From NCBI RefSeq assembly GCF_014651035.1, contig NZ_BMWC01000001.1, positions 897,574 to 961,573 on the forward strand: 64,000 bases of DNA, in the 5' to 3' direction. Position 1 is the stretch's first letter. The number at the start of each line of letters is the position of its first letter. Source of the DNA: Streptomyces lomondensis (GTDB taxonomy: Bacteria > Actinomycetota > Actinomycetes > Streptomycetales > Streptomycetaceae). Of the stretch, positions 1-8,329 are shown in pieces. Under the pieces are notes generated by a model that was not told where the DNA came from, ran no database searches, and saw only the letters and a list, made by a program, of their open reading frames with translations. A program made the translations under genes and the position numbers.

Positions 1-1
1 G

Positions 2-391
2 CTGCTCGCCGAGCTGGCCGGCGCCCGGGGCTTCCCGGACGGCGGGCAGTACGAGGAGCAGCTCGCGGCGCTGTCCGTGCACCACGCCCACCACGTGGAC
101 GGCTACCGGCGCGTGCACCGCGCGGCGCACCTGCGCCCGCAGGACGCCCGGGACGGCGGCACCGGTACGGAAGACATGCGCGAGGCCATGGTGGCGGCCC
201 GCGCCCTGTTCGAGGAACTGGTGCGGCCGGCCCGCCACGAGGGCGGCGGCCACACCGGCGGACGGCACGAGAGCGGCCGGCACGAGAGCGGACGCCACCG
301 TGCCGGACTGAACGGCGGCCGCAAGGCCCCGGCCACCCGCGGCGGGCACCTGCCGTGGGCCATGCACCGACGTCAGGCGAAGGAGAGTTGA
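2..391 (+). CDS. C-terminal part of a conserved hypothetical protein (5' end outside window)
   Basis: The frame is open from the first bases of the window to the TGA at 389-391, so only the last 129 or so residues are seen. A GTG at 77 is an internal codon rather than a convincing start, because coding character continues upstream of it. The visible part is helical and charged, then ends in a Gly/His/Arg-rich tail with a repeated H-E-S-G-R motif, probably disordered. The next gene begins 4 bases after the stop, so the two are likely co-transcribed. I do not recognise the family and no function is proposed. Confidence 0.6.
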   Translation: MLAELAGARGFPDGGQYEEQLAALSVHHAHHVDGYRRVHRAAHLRPQDARDGGTGTEDMREAMVAARALFEELVRPARHEGGGHTGGRHESGRHESGRHRAGLNGGRKAPATRGGHLPWAMHRRQAKES

Positions 392-395
392 GGCG

Positions 396-911
396 ATGAC
401 CGACATGACCCGACCGCCCGGCGACGGCACCCCCGCCCCGGACGCCCGCGGCGAGACCGCCCTGGGCACCGGCCACGGCACGGACCGCACCACCGGCGCA
501 CCCACCCCCGGTGTCCCTGCGGAAGACCGGCTCGGAACCGCCGGCACCCCGCACACGGCAGGCCGCACCGGCCCGCACGAGGGCGGCTCCCGTGAGGCCG
601 GCTCCCGTGAGGGCGGCGGCTCCCACCTCCTGCCGCACGACGAGTCCGACAAGCTCGGCTCGCAGTTGCAGCACGCCGTCGCCGGTTTCGTCGACGGGCC
701 CCGGGCCGCCGTCGAGGAGGCCGACCACGTGCTGGAGGAGATCGCGGCCCGCTTCACCGAGGCTGTGACGCAGCGCCGCCGCACCCTGCGGCACTCCTGG
801 CAGTCGGTCGAGGGCGGCGAGGGCAAGCCCGTCTCGTCCGCCGACACCGAGCAGCTGCGGCTGGCCCTGAAGGACTACCGCGAGCTGGCGGAACGACTGC
901 TACACGTGTGA
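396..911 (+). CDS. Conserved hypothetical protein, disordered N-terminus and helical C-terminus
   Basis: 171 residues starting at ATG 396, preceded by a GGAGAG ribosome site 8 bases upstream and following the previous gene by 4 bases. Residues 1-80 are low-complexity (Pro, Gly, Thr, Ser, Arg) with small repeats of GSRE; residues 85-171 are rich in Glu, Leu, Arg and Ala and should form a helical bundle. I recall similar proteins from other Streptomyces but know no function. The 3' end overlaps the convergent DUF1992 gene by 12 bases, so the two transcripts must be complementary at their ends. Confidence 0.6.
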   Translation: MTDMTRPPGDGTPAPDARGETALGTGHGTDRTTGAPTPGVPAEDRLGTAGTPHTAGRTGPHEGGSREAGSREGGGSHLLPHDESDKLGSQLQHAVAGFVDGPRAAVEEADHVLEEIAARFTEAVTQRRRTLRHSWQSVEGGEGKPVSSADTEQLRLALKDYRELAERLLHV

Positions 912-1343
912 CCCGGGCCCGGGTGAGCCGCCCGGTCCCCGCGCCGCCCGGCGCTCCCGCCACTGCCGTACGACGTCCTCGACGTCGTACGGCTTTTTTC
1001 CCAGCGGGGGGCCGGGCGGCGGCCTGAACATCATCGCGCGGATCTTGTCGTTGACCTCGCCGATGATCTTCCTGACGATCCGCTCCGAGGGGGCCGCGAG
1101 GGCCGCCGGCAGCGCGTCCTCGGCCTCCTTGCGCAGGGCCAGCGCCGGCGGGAGCACGGAGAAGCCCTCGCGGGCCATCTTCCGCTTGACCCACCACAGT
1201 TCGTCGTACGTGCTCTCGACGTCGGGAGGGAGCGGCTCGCCCGCCCCCGGCAACCGCTCGAACTCCCCGCGCGCCGCCGCGTCACGGATCTGTTTGTCGA
1301 CCCAGGACTCGAAGTCGACGCCGGGTGGCTTTCGCTCGGTCAT
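900..1343 (-). CDS. DUF1992 (DnaJC28-homologous) domain protein
   Basis: 147 residues from the ATG at 1343 (MTERKPPG). A frame-compatible start 9 codons upstream exists but adds a poor leader. The core has the DUF1992 pattern: an N-terminal W-V-D-K-Q-I-R-D segment with G-E-F-E-R-L-P-G-A-G-E-P-L, a central D-E-L-W-W-V-K-R-K-M, and a C-terminal N-D-K-I-R motif. The family is small, cytosolic and of unknown biochemical role; its eukaryotic relatives are linked to DnaJ proteins. It is convergent with the preceding gene, overlapping its last 12 bases, and stands alone. Confidence 0.85.
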   Translation of the reverse strand: MTERKPPGVDFESWVDKQIRDAAARGEFERLPGAGEPLPPDVESTYDELWWVKRKMAREGFSVLPPALALRKEAEDALPAALAAPSERIVRKIIGEVNDKIRAMMFRPPPGPPLGKKPYDVEDVVRQWRERRAARGPGGSPGPGSHV

Positions 1344-1431
1344 GAGGCCATTGTGCCGGACACGGCGCAACTGGGCGTTCTATCATTCGGCGGGCTTGCA
1401 GACCCACAGGGACGTCTCAGGAGGAGCGCAC

Positions 1432-1824
1432 GTGCTCGAACTCACCATGGCCGCCGTGTCCGCGGCGGAGGAGGGTGCCACGGCCGGCATGCTCATGGCC
1501 GACGCGCCCAGCGAGCCGGGTGCCGTGCTGCGGGTGGGCCGCGACAAGTCCCTGTGCCGGCTCGGCACGCCGGACGACTGGCTGTTCGTCTCCCGCGTCC
1601 ACCTGGAGTTCCTGTGCGGAGCCGACGGGACCTGGCAGGTCACCTGGCTGCGCGGCTCCCAGCCCGACCCGTCCTCCGAAGTCCGCCTGACCGTCGGGGA
1701 GTACGCCCAGCCCCTCGCCTACGGCGGCACCGTCCCGCTGCCCCGGGGCGGCAGCGGCGAGATCATCGTCCAGGACCGCACCGCCCCGCGCAGCGTCAAC
1801 GTGGGCTTCTACCACGAGGTGTGA
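1432..1824 (+). CDS. FHA-like small protein
   Basis: 130 residues from GTG 1432, chosen because AGGAGG sits at 1419-1424. The sequence has the layout of a compact forkhead-associated-type beta sandwich: an L-R-V-G-R-D strand-turn, S-R-V-H-L-E-F in the position of the phosphothreonine-binding S-x-x-H segment, and alternating beta strands to the end. FHA domains bind phosphothreonine peptides made by Ser/Thr kinases. The assignment rests on the GR...S..H pattern and could be wrong. The next gene is convergent with only 24 bases between stops. Confidence 0.6.
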   Translation: MLELTMAAVSAAEEGATAGMLMADAPSEPGAVLRVGRDKSLCRLGTPDDWLFVSRVHLEFLCGADGTWQVTWLRGSQPDPSSEVRLTVGEYAQPLAYGGTVPLPRGGSGEIIVQDRTAPRSVNVGFYHEV

Positions 1825-1848
1825 CCGCCGGCGCGGGGCAGCCGGGCG

Positions 1849-2520
1849 TCAGGCCAGCACCCGCGCCACCGCGAATCCGTCGTACCCCTTCGTGCCGACC
1901 GTCTGGATCGCCGTCCCGCTCAACCTCGGGTGACTGCCGATCAGTTCGATCGCGGCCCGGGTGCCCACCACGTCCGGGGCGCTGCTGTCCGCGTCGGTCA
2001 CCCGGCCGCCGCGGACCACGTTGTCGAGGACGATCAGGCTGCCCGTGCTGGTGAGTTTCACGGCCCACTCCACGTAGTGCGGGTTGTTCGCCTTGTCGGC
2101 GTCGATGAAGACCAGGTCGAACGGGGGCGGGTTCTCGTCGGCCAGCTTGGGCAGCGACTCCAGGGCCGGGCCCACCCGCACCTCGACGAGCTTGTCGAGT
2201 CCGGCGCGGGCGATGTTGCGGACGGCGACCTCGGCGTGCTTGGGGTCGTACTCCAGGGAGATCAGCCGCCCGTCGGCGGGCAGGGCGCGGCCCAGCCAAA
2301 TGGTGCTGTAGCCGCCGAGCGTGCCGATCTCCAGGATGTGGCGGGCGCCCTGGATCTGGGCGAGGAGCTGGAGGAGCTTGCCCTGGTTCGCCGCGACGCT
2401 GATGTGCGGAAGCCCGGCGGCGTCGCTGTCGCGCAGGGCTGCCGCCAGGGCCTCGTCGTCCGGGGCGAGGTGGGCGGTGAAGTAGGCGTCGACCTCGTCC
2501 CAGACGTGCGACTCGCTCAT
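1849..2520 (-). CDS. Class I SAM-dependent O-methyltransferase (family 3)
   Basis: 223 residues, ATG start at 2520. It has the catechol/caffeoyl-CoA type O-methyltransferase layout: L-E-I-G-T-L-G-G-Y-S-T motif I for SAM binding, S-L-E-Y-D-P-K-H acidic strand beta-2, and the F-I-D-A-D-K metal/catalytic motif followed by I-V-L-D-N-V. Family members methylate hydroxyls on small aromatic or secondary-metabolite acceptors with Mg2+; the substrate here is unknown. It is monocistronic, with a short inverted repeat 22 bases upstream of the start that could be its operator. Confidence 0.88.
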   Translation of the reverse strand: MSESHVWDEVDAYFTAHLAPDDEALAAALRDSDAAGLPHISVAANQGKLLQLLAQIQGARHILEIGTLGGYSTIWLGRALPADGRLISLEYDPKHAEVAVRNIARAGLDKLVEVRVGPALESLPKLADENPPPFDLVFIDADKANNPHYVEWAVKLTSTGSLIVLDNVVRGGRVTDADSSAPDVVGTRAAIELIGSHPRLSGTAIQTVGTKGYDGFAVARVLA

Positions 2521-2541
2521 GCGGCTGCCTTTCTGTGCCTA

Positions 2542-2556
2542 GTTAGGGATGCTAAC
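2542..2556. promoter_or_regulatory. Inverted repeat upstream of O-methyltransferase
   Basis: GTTAG-GGATG-CTAAC, 5-base arms with a 5-base spacer, immediately upstream of the O-methyltransferase start. It resembles a repressor operator (for example MarR or TetR type), but no cognate regulator is adjacent. Confidence 0.35.
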
Positions 2557-2748
2557 CAGCTGGCCAACGAGCGCGGGCGGGCCGGAGTTCCGCCCGGCGC
2601 CGGGAGACCCGCCGGAAGGCCTCTCCTCGCCGCCCGAGCACGATCGCCCCGGCCTTCGAGGCCGGGCGGCGGGGCGGCACCGGCCCCGCGGCCGCGTCCC
2701 GGCTCACGCCCGAAGGCTGTCCGCCGGCCGCGGCAGGGGTCAGGGAGT

Positions 2749-4095
2749 TCAGTTCCCCTGCGACGTCACCGAAGGCGCCGACCCGGGCAGCGGGCGTCCC
2801 GCCGACTCCGCCATGCGCCACACCGCGAAACCGCCGATCACGGCCGCGGCCATCATGTAGTACGCGGGCATCATCATGTTCCCGGTGGCGCCGATCAGGG
2901 CCGTGACCACCAGCGGCGTCGTGCCGCCGAAGAGGGACACCGAGACGTTGAAGCCGATGGAGAGGGACCCGTAGCGGACCTTCGTCGGGAACAGCGCCGG
3001 GAGCGCCGAGGGCATCGACGCCGTGAAGCAGACCAGCAGCAGACCGAGGGCGCCCATGCCGAGCGCGACCGCGAGCAGGCTGCCGTCGCGGATCAGCAGC
3101 AGGGCCGGGACGGACAGCAGCAGGAAGCCCGCGCAGCCGGTGGCGATCACGGGGCGGCGGCCGACCCGGTCGGTCAGCGCGCCGGCGAACGGCTGGACGA
3201 TCATCATCAGCGCCATCACGCCGAGGACGACGAGCAGGCCGTGCGTCTCGTCGTAGTGGAGCTGGCCGGTCAGGTAGCTCGGCATGTACGACAGCAGCAT
3301 GTAGTCGGTGACGTTGAAGACCAGCACCAGGCCGACGCACAGCAGCAGCGCGCGCCACTGGCCGGTGATCATCTCGCGCAGCGGCACCTTGGGGCGGTCG
3401 GTCTCGGCCTTGGCGGCCTCGGCCGCGAACGCCGGGGTCTCCTCCAGGCGCAGCCGCAGGTAGAGGCCGATGATGCCCATCGGGCCCGCGATCAGGAACG
3501 GGATGCGCCAGCCCCAGGAGGTCAGGTCGTCGGCGGAGAGCAGGGCGGTCATCAGCGTGACCAGGCCCGCGCCACCGATGTAGCCGGCGAGGGTGCCGAA
3601 CTCCAGCCAGCTGCCGAGGAAGCCGCGCCGCTTGTCGGGGGCGTACTCGGCGATGAACGTGGAGGCGCCCGCGTACTCGCCGCCGGTGGAGAAGCCCTGC
3701 ACCAGGCGGGCCACGAGGAGCAGGACCGGCGCGCCGACGCCGATCGTCGCGTACGAGGGGATCAGGCCGATCGCGAAGGTGCCCGCGGCCATCATGATCA
3801 TGGTCAGCGCGAGGACCTTCTGACGGCCGACGCGGTCGCCGAGCGGGCCGAAGACCATGCCGCCGAGGGGGCGGACCAGGAAGGCCGCGGCGAAGGCACC
3901 GAACGTGGACAGCAGCTGCGCGGTGGGGTTGCCCGAGGGGAAGAAGACCTTGCCCAGCGTGACCGCGATGTAGCTGTAGACACCGAAGTCGAACCATTCC
4001 ATCGCGTTGCCCAGCGCGGCCGCCTTCACGGCGCGCTTGACGAGCGCGGGGTCGGTGACGGTGGTGTCCGCGGCCTTCGCCGTGCGGCTCTTCAT
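2749..4095 (-). CDS. MHS-family MFS transporter (metabolite:H+ symporter, ProP-like)
   Basis: About 448 residues with twelve predicted membrane helices. The opening A-A-L-G-N-A-M-E-W-F-D-F-G-V-Y and the G-x-x-x-D-R-x-G-R-R loops (G-P-L-G-D-R-V-G-R-Q, D-R-V-G-R-R-P) are typical of the metabolite:H+ symporter branch that imports osmolytes or dicarboxylates (ProP, KgtP, ShiA). ATG 4095 is the only ATG but lacks a good ribosome site; a TTG at 4131 follows AAAGGTAGG and would add 12 residues, so the true start may be there. The gene is divergent from the GT87/PAP2 gene. Substrate not predictable. Confidence 0.85.
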   Translation of the reverse strand: MKSRTAKAADTTVTDPALVKRAVKAAALGNAMEWFDFGVYSYIAVTLGKVFFPSGNPTAQLLSTFGAFAAAFLVRPLGGMVFGPLGDRVGRQKVLALTMIMMAAGTFAIGLIPSYATIGVGAPVLLLVARLVQGFSTGGEYAGASTFIAEYAPDKRRGFLGSWLEFGTLAGYIGGAGLVTLMTALLSADDLTSWGWRIPFLIAGPMGIIGLYLRLRLEETPAFAAEAAKAETDRPKVPLREMITGQWRALLLCVGLVLVFNVTDYMLLSYMPSYLTGQLHYDETHGLLVVLGVMALMMIVQPFAGALTDRVGRRPVIATGCAGFLLLSVPALLLIRDGSLLAVALGMGALGLLLVCFTASMPSALPALFPTKVRYGSLSIGFNVSVSLFGGTTPLVVTALIGATGNMMMPAYYMMAAAVIGGFAVWRMAESAGRPLPGSAPSVTSQGN

Positions 4096-4474
4096 GACGG
4101 ACGGGGGAGCGACGACCGAGGCAGTCGACAAGACTCGCTCGCCTACCTTTCGACGGGGACAGGGACGCGGTCCCGCGCGGCGGCGCTGTCGTACGGGCCG
4201 GAAAGCGACGATAGGCGGATTTGAACCGATTACGGACGGCACGCCTTCGTTGCACTGTGCACGCAAATGGTGCGTGCGCTGGTACGTCTGCCCGGTCGCC
4301 CGCGGTTTCCGCCGGGCCTTCATGTGATCTTTGTCGCGTCCACAAGAGGCATCCGCGGCACCTTCGCACTATCGTCATGCGGACAAAAGGAGGACGGACG
4401 TCAGGTGAACCGGGGGTGGCCCGCGTCTTCATCCCGGGGGGCGCGGGTGAATCGGGGCGGGAGGCCGACGAGGC
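4096..4474. other. Divergent intergenic region
   Basis: About 380 bases (340 if the TTG start of the transporter is real) between two divergent genes. It holds the inverted repeat at 4259-4277 and an AAAGGAGG-like purine tract near 4385-4395 that does not precede a good start. No further gene was seen. Confidence 0.5.
4259..4277. promoter_or_regulatory. Inverted repeat GCACGCA-N5-TGCGTGC
   Basis: Perfect 7-base arms with a 5-base spacer (AATGG) in the divergent region between the MHS transporter and the GT87/PAP2 gene. The size and position fit a dimeric repressor operator (LacI/GntR type). No regulator gene lies next to it. Confidence 0.4.
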
Positions 4475-6529
4475 GTGGTGAATGCGGATCACAGCGGACG
4501 ACCGGCGGAAGCCCCCGGAGCGACGGCCGTCGGCGGGGCCCAGGCACGCCTGCGCGTGGCCCGCCTCGGACTGTGGCTGATCGCGGCCGTCCTCGCGGCA
4601 CGGCAGGTGGCCGTCGTCCTCGCCACTCCCCGCGGAGAGCGCCTGACGGACCTGGAGACCTGGGTCGGGCCGAACGGCGTCCTGCACGTGAACGGCTCGC
4701 TGTACGACTCGACCCGCTTCACCGGCACCCCCTTCAGCGGCCTCGTCCTCAAACCCCTCACCCGCTCGGCCGAACAGGCCCTCGGCTGGGGCTGGACCTT
4801 CGGCACGCTGCTGCTGGTCGTGGCCCTCGGCCTGATCGCCGCCCGCGCCCTGCCCCAGCCGATCGGCCGCCGCACCGCCCTGCTGGCCGCCCCGGTCGCC
4901 ATCAGCCTGCTGATGCTGTCCCTGCCCGTCCGCAACACCCTGTGGCTGGGCCAGACCAGCATCATCCCGGTCCTGCTCGTCCTGCTGGGCTGTTTCGTCG
5001 CCCACGGCCAGCGGGTCAGCGGCCTGCTCATCGGCGTCGCGGCGGCGCTCCAGCCCACCCTGCTGCTCTTCACGCCCCTGCTGTGGTTCACCGGCCGCAG
5101 ACGCGCCGCGCTCTCCGCCGGCGTCACCTTCGCCGCCTGCACCGGGCTCGCCTGGGCGGCGATGCCGCACGACTCCTACCGCTACTGGGTCCACCACATG
5201 GCCGGCGTCGGCCTCGGCGGCCCGGCCGACGACCTCGCCAACCAGTCCCTGCACGGCGCCCTGCTGCGGCTCGGCCTGAACGGCCCCCTGGAGGTCGCCC
5301 TCTTCCTGTCGCTCGGCGCGGCCGTCGCCGTCCTCGCCCTGCGCCGCGCCGTGCGCTACTTCCGCGACGGCCAGCTGCTGCTCGCCGTCGCGGTCACCGG
5401 CTGCGCCGCGATCGTCGTCTCGCCCACGGCCTGGCAGCACCAGCTGCTGTGGGTGCTGCTCGCGGTCGTGGGCCGGGCCGGCCGGCGCGCCTCCGACCGG
5501 TACGTGTGGCCGGTCACCGTCGTCCTGGTCATGACCCTGCCGGCCAGGATGATGCTGCCCGACATGGCGTCGCTGGACCCGCTGCGCACCAACCTCGTCC
5601 TGCTGGCCGCCCTCGCCGCCGCCACGGCCGTGCCGTTCCTGTCCCGTACCTCGCCGTACTACCAGTCGCCGATCCCCACCGAGTACGCCCCCGCCGTCCC
5701 GGCCCGCTTCCAACACGTACCGCTGGTGCCCTTCCTGCGCCGGGTGCTCACCAGACCCAACCTCCTCCTGGAGCTCCTGCTCATCCGGGTCACCTACGCC
5801 GCCTACTCCCAGGTCCGGCTCGCGGCCACCGGCGGCAGCAACTCGGCCGGCCGGGCCGAGGCCGAGGAGCACGGCATGCAGATCTACGACGTCGAGCGCG
5901 CCCTGCACATCGACATCGAGCGCTGGGCCAACCACACGGTCGTGAAGATCGACTGGCTGCGGAGCTTCTTCGACTTCTACTACGAGTCCTTCCACTTCGT
6001 CGTCCCGCTGACCGTCCTCGCGGTCCTGTACTGGCGCCGCCCGGCCGAGTACCGCTGGGGCCGCTCCGCCCTGGGCTTCGCCACCCTGCTCGCCCTGGTC
6101 GGCTTCTGGCTCTACCCGCTGGCCCCGCCGCGCCTGATGCCGACGCTCGGCTTCATCGACACCGTCCACGGCGTCCAGGACTTCTCCCAGCCCGACTACG
6201 GCACGCTCACGGCCCTCACCAACCAGTACGCGGCCATGCCGTCCCTGCACTTCGGCTGGTCGCTGTGGTGCGGCGTGGTGATCGCGGTGCTGGCGCGCCG
6301 GCGGTGGATGAAGGCGCTGGGGCTGCTGCACCCGCTGTTCACGGTGTCGGCGATCGTGGCGACCGCGAACCACTGGGTGCTCGACGCGGCCGGGGGAGCG
6401 GTCGTGGTCGGCGTGGGCTTCGCGCTGACGTACGCGCTCTCGGGGCCCCGGGCCGCCATCGCCGCCGCGGCCGGGCGGGAACAGGCGGAGGCGCGTTCGA
6501 GCGGCAGCAGATCGACGAGTTCCCTTTGA
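4475..6529 (+). CDS. Bifunctional GT87 glycosyltransferase / PAP2 phosphatase membrane protein
   Basis: 684 residues from GTG 4475 (GTG 4478 is equally possible; GGGAGG lies 12 bases upstream). The N-terminal 400 residues are a polytopic GT87 (DUF2029) module, the family of polyprenyl-phosphomannose-dependent alpha-mannosyltransferases. The C-terminal third is an inositol-phosphotransferase/PAP2 module with M-P-S-L-H-F-G-W at about residues 588-595 and N-H-W-V-L-D at about 632-637, carrying the catalytic His and Asp. The fusion suggests glycolipid or lipoglycan assembly with lipid-phosphate turnover on the outer membrane face. It is followed by another C-class glycosyltransferase gene about 130 bases downstream. 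Confidence 0.87.
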   Translation: MVNADHSGRPAEAPGATAVGGAQARLRVARLGLWLIAAVLAARQVAVVLATPRGERLTDLETWVGPNGVLHVNGSLYDSTRFTGTPFSGLVLKPLTRSAEQALGWGWTFGTLLLVVALGLIAARALPQPIGRRTALLAAPVAISLLMLSLPVRNTLWLGQTSIIPVLLVLLGCFVAHGQRVSGLLIGVAAALQPTLLLFTPLLWFTGRRRAALSAGVTFAACTGLAWAAMPHDSYRYWVHHMAGVGLGGPADDLANQSLHGALLRLGLNGPLEVALFLSLGAAVAVLALRRAVRYFRDGQLLLAVAVTGCAAIVVSPTAWQHQLLWVLLAVVGRAGRRASDRYVWPVTVVLVMTLPARMMLPDMASLDPLRTNLVLLAALAAATAVPFLSRTSPYYQSPIPTEYAPAVPARFQHVPLVPFLRRVLTRPNLLLELLLIRVTYAAYSQVRLAATGGSNSAGRAEAEEHGMQIYDVERALHIDIERWANHTVVKIDWLRSFFDFYYESFHFVVPLTVLAVLYWRRPAEYRWGRSALGFATLLALVGFWLYPLAPPRLMPTLGFIDTVHGVQDFSQPDYGTLTALTNQYAAMPSLHFGWSLWCGVVIAVLARRRWMKALGLLHPLFTVSAIVATANHWVLDAAGGAVVVGVGFALTYALSGPRAAIAAAAGREQAEARSSGSRSTSSL

Positions 6530-6657
6530 GCGGCGGCCGCGGCACGAACGCCCAATGACCGGAAACGGACGGCGCGTTGACGTCCGCAGGCATCCCCGCG
6601 GGAGCGGTGTGCGTCTCCTGAACGGGATCGCGCACACCCACGCCCGCGGAGGAAGCC

Positions 6658-8184
6658 ATCACTCAGCACCTGGACGCCACGGGCACGATCCCGGGCGCAC
6701 GCCGCCCGAGTTCCCCGGCGTCCGGGCCGGCCCCGCGGGCGGGCCGGTGGAGACGCGCGGCCCCGGTCGCCGTCCCGGCCCTGGCCGCGCTCGCCCTCGG
6801 CCTGTGGGGGATCGAGCGGCAGGACAGCATGTGGCGCGACGAGTCCGTCACCTATCAGGTCGCCCACCGGTCACTGGGTGAACTATGGGGCCTGCTGGGC
6901 GAGATCGACGCCGTGCACGGCCTGTACTACCTCCTCATGCACGCGGTGTTCGCCGCCTGGGACGGCGGACTGACGGCCCTCCGGCTGCCCTCGGTGCTGG
7001 CCACCGCCCTGGCCGCCGCCGGGGTCGGGGCGATCGGCACCCGGCTGGCCGGACGCCGGGCCGGCACGCTCGCCGGGCTCGTCTTCGCGGTGCTGCCGCT
7101 CACGCAGCAGTACGCACAGGAGGGCCGTTCGTACGCACTCGTCACGGCGGGCGTCACCTGGGCGACGTACTTCTTCCTGCGCGCCACCGCCGACTCCCGC
7201 GCCCGCTGGTGGACGGCGTACGTCCTCACGCTCCACCTCGCCTCCTGGCTGCACGAGTTCGCCGCGCTGGTACTGCTGGCCCACGGACTGACCCTGTGGC
7301 GGTCGCGCCCGGAGCGGCGGGACGTGCGCCGATGGGCGGGCGCGGCGGCCGGTGTGGGGCTCGGCCTGCTGCCCCTGGCGGTGCTCAGCGCGGGCCAGGC
7401 GGAAGCCCAGCTGGGCTGGCTCGGACGTCCGAGTGCCGGTGCGTGGCTGCTGTTCGCGGGGCTCTCGGTCGTGGCGGTGCTGCTGTGCCGCCGGCTCATC
7501 CGCGCGGGCGCCCCGGGAGCCGTCCCGCTGACCCGCCTCGCCCTGCCCCTGCTGATCGCCCCGGCCGGCCTGCTGATGACGCTCTCCCTCGTCAAGCCCT
7601 GGTACGTCGACCGGTACGTGCTCTACGGCATGACGGGCCTCGCCCTGCCGGCCGGGGCCGCGCTGTCCTGGGCGATCGGGCAGCGGCACCGACTCGCCCC
7701 GGCGGCCCGGGCGCTGACGGCCTGTCTGGCGGCCGGCGCGGCGGTCGCGGTGCTGCTGCCGTGGTCGCTGCTGGTGCGCTCGCCCGAGAGCCGCAAGGAC
7801 GACGTCGTCGCCGTCGCCCGCGTCGTGGAGCGGCAGGCGCGCCCGGGCGACGGGGTCCTGTTCCTGCCCGCCCGGCGCCGCGAATGGCTCCTGTCCTCCC
7901 CCGGGGTGTACGGCCGGCTCGACGACCTGGCCCTCGCCGAGTCCCCGGCGGCCTCCCGCACCCTTCAGGGCACCGAACGCGATGCCGCCGCGATCCGCCG
8001 CGCCGTCCTGGCGGCCGACCGGGTCATCGCCCTGACCGACCCGCCCGGCCAGCCGCTCGACCCCTTCCCGCAGGAGGACATCAAGCGCCGGACGCTGCGG
8101 ACCCACTTCGAGGTGTGCGAGCGCACCCGGGTCCAGGGCGCCCAGATCGTCGTCTACGCCCGCCCCGGCCGCTGCACGCCGTAG
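6658..8184 (+). CDS. GT39-type (ArnT/PMT-like) membrane glycosyltransferase, apparent AUC start
   Basis: Integral membrane glycosyltransferase using a polyprenyl-phosphate sugar donor: first helix A-L-A-L-G-L-W-G-I, then M-W-R-D-E-S with the acidic catalytic D-E typical of GT-C enzymes, the Q-E-G-R-S-Y-A-L motif, and about ten further helices. The first usual start in frame is ATG 6829, but that removes the first helix and begins at the catalytic loop. The frame stays open back to a TGA at 6619 with no ATG, GTG or TTG. GGAGGA (6649-6654) sits just before ATC ACT CAG at 6658, so an AUC start or a base error is likely. A hairpin terminator follows the stop. Confidence 0.8.
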   Translation: MTQHLDATGTIPGARRPSSPASGPAPRAGRWRRAAPVAVPALAALALGLWGIERQDSMWRDESVTYQVAHRSLGELWGLLGEIDAVHGLYYLLMHAVFAAWDGGLTALRLPSVLATALAAAGVGAIGTRLAGRRAGTLAGLVFAVLPLTQQYAQEGRSYALVTAGVTWATYFFLRATADSRARWWTAYVLTLHLASWLHEFAALVLLAHGLTLWRSRPERRDVRRWAGAAAGVGLGLLPLAVLSAGQAEAQLGWLGRPSAGAWLLFAGLSVVAVLLCRRLIRAGAPGAVPLTRLALPLLIAPAGLLMTLSLVKPWYVDRYVLYGMTGLALPAGAALSWAIGQRHRLAPAARALTACLAAGAAVAVLLPWSLLVRSPESRKDDVVAVARVVERQARPGDGVLFLPARRREWLLSSPGVYGRLDDLALAESPAASRTLQGTERDAAAIRRAVLAADRVIALTDPPGQPLDPFPQEDIKRRTLRTHFEVCERTRVQGAQIVVYARPGRCTP

Positions 8185-8189
8185 CCGCA

Positions 8190-8250
8190 CGGGCGGTGTC
8201 GGAAAACCGTGGAAAGCGCCCTCCCGATGTCGGTTTTCCGTGCCCGCCCG
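8190..8250 (+). terminator. Rho-independent-type hairpin after GT39 gene
   Basis: CGGAAAACCG (8200-8209) pairs perfectly with CGGTTTTCCG (8231-8240), with outer GGGCGG/CCGCCC arms at 8191-8196 and 8244-8249. It lies between the GT39 stop and the MFS gene. There is no U-tract, as usual in Streptomyces. Confidence 0.65.
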
Positions 8251-8329
8251 GGCCGTGGCTGGATCTTCGACGGCCGTGACTGAAAGGTGAGCCCCGCTGT
8301 CCACCCGAAAGTCCGACATGGAGGGTTCT

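Noticed and set aside
2542..2556. Possible DtxR/DmdR iron box
   Set aside because: The arms match GTTAG/CTAAC but the spacer is 5 bases instead of 1 and the outer TTAG/CTAA arms are missing.
2552..6637. A 1361-codon open frame on the minus strand
   Set aside because: It is antisense or out of frame to the MFS and GT87/PAP2 genes, and its translation is a low-complexity Arg/Gly/Gln/Asp string typical of shadow frames in 72 percent GC DNA.
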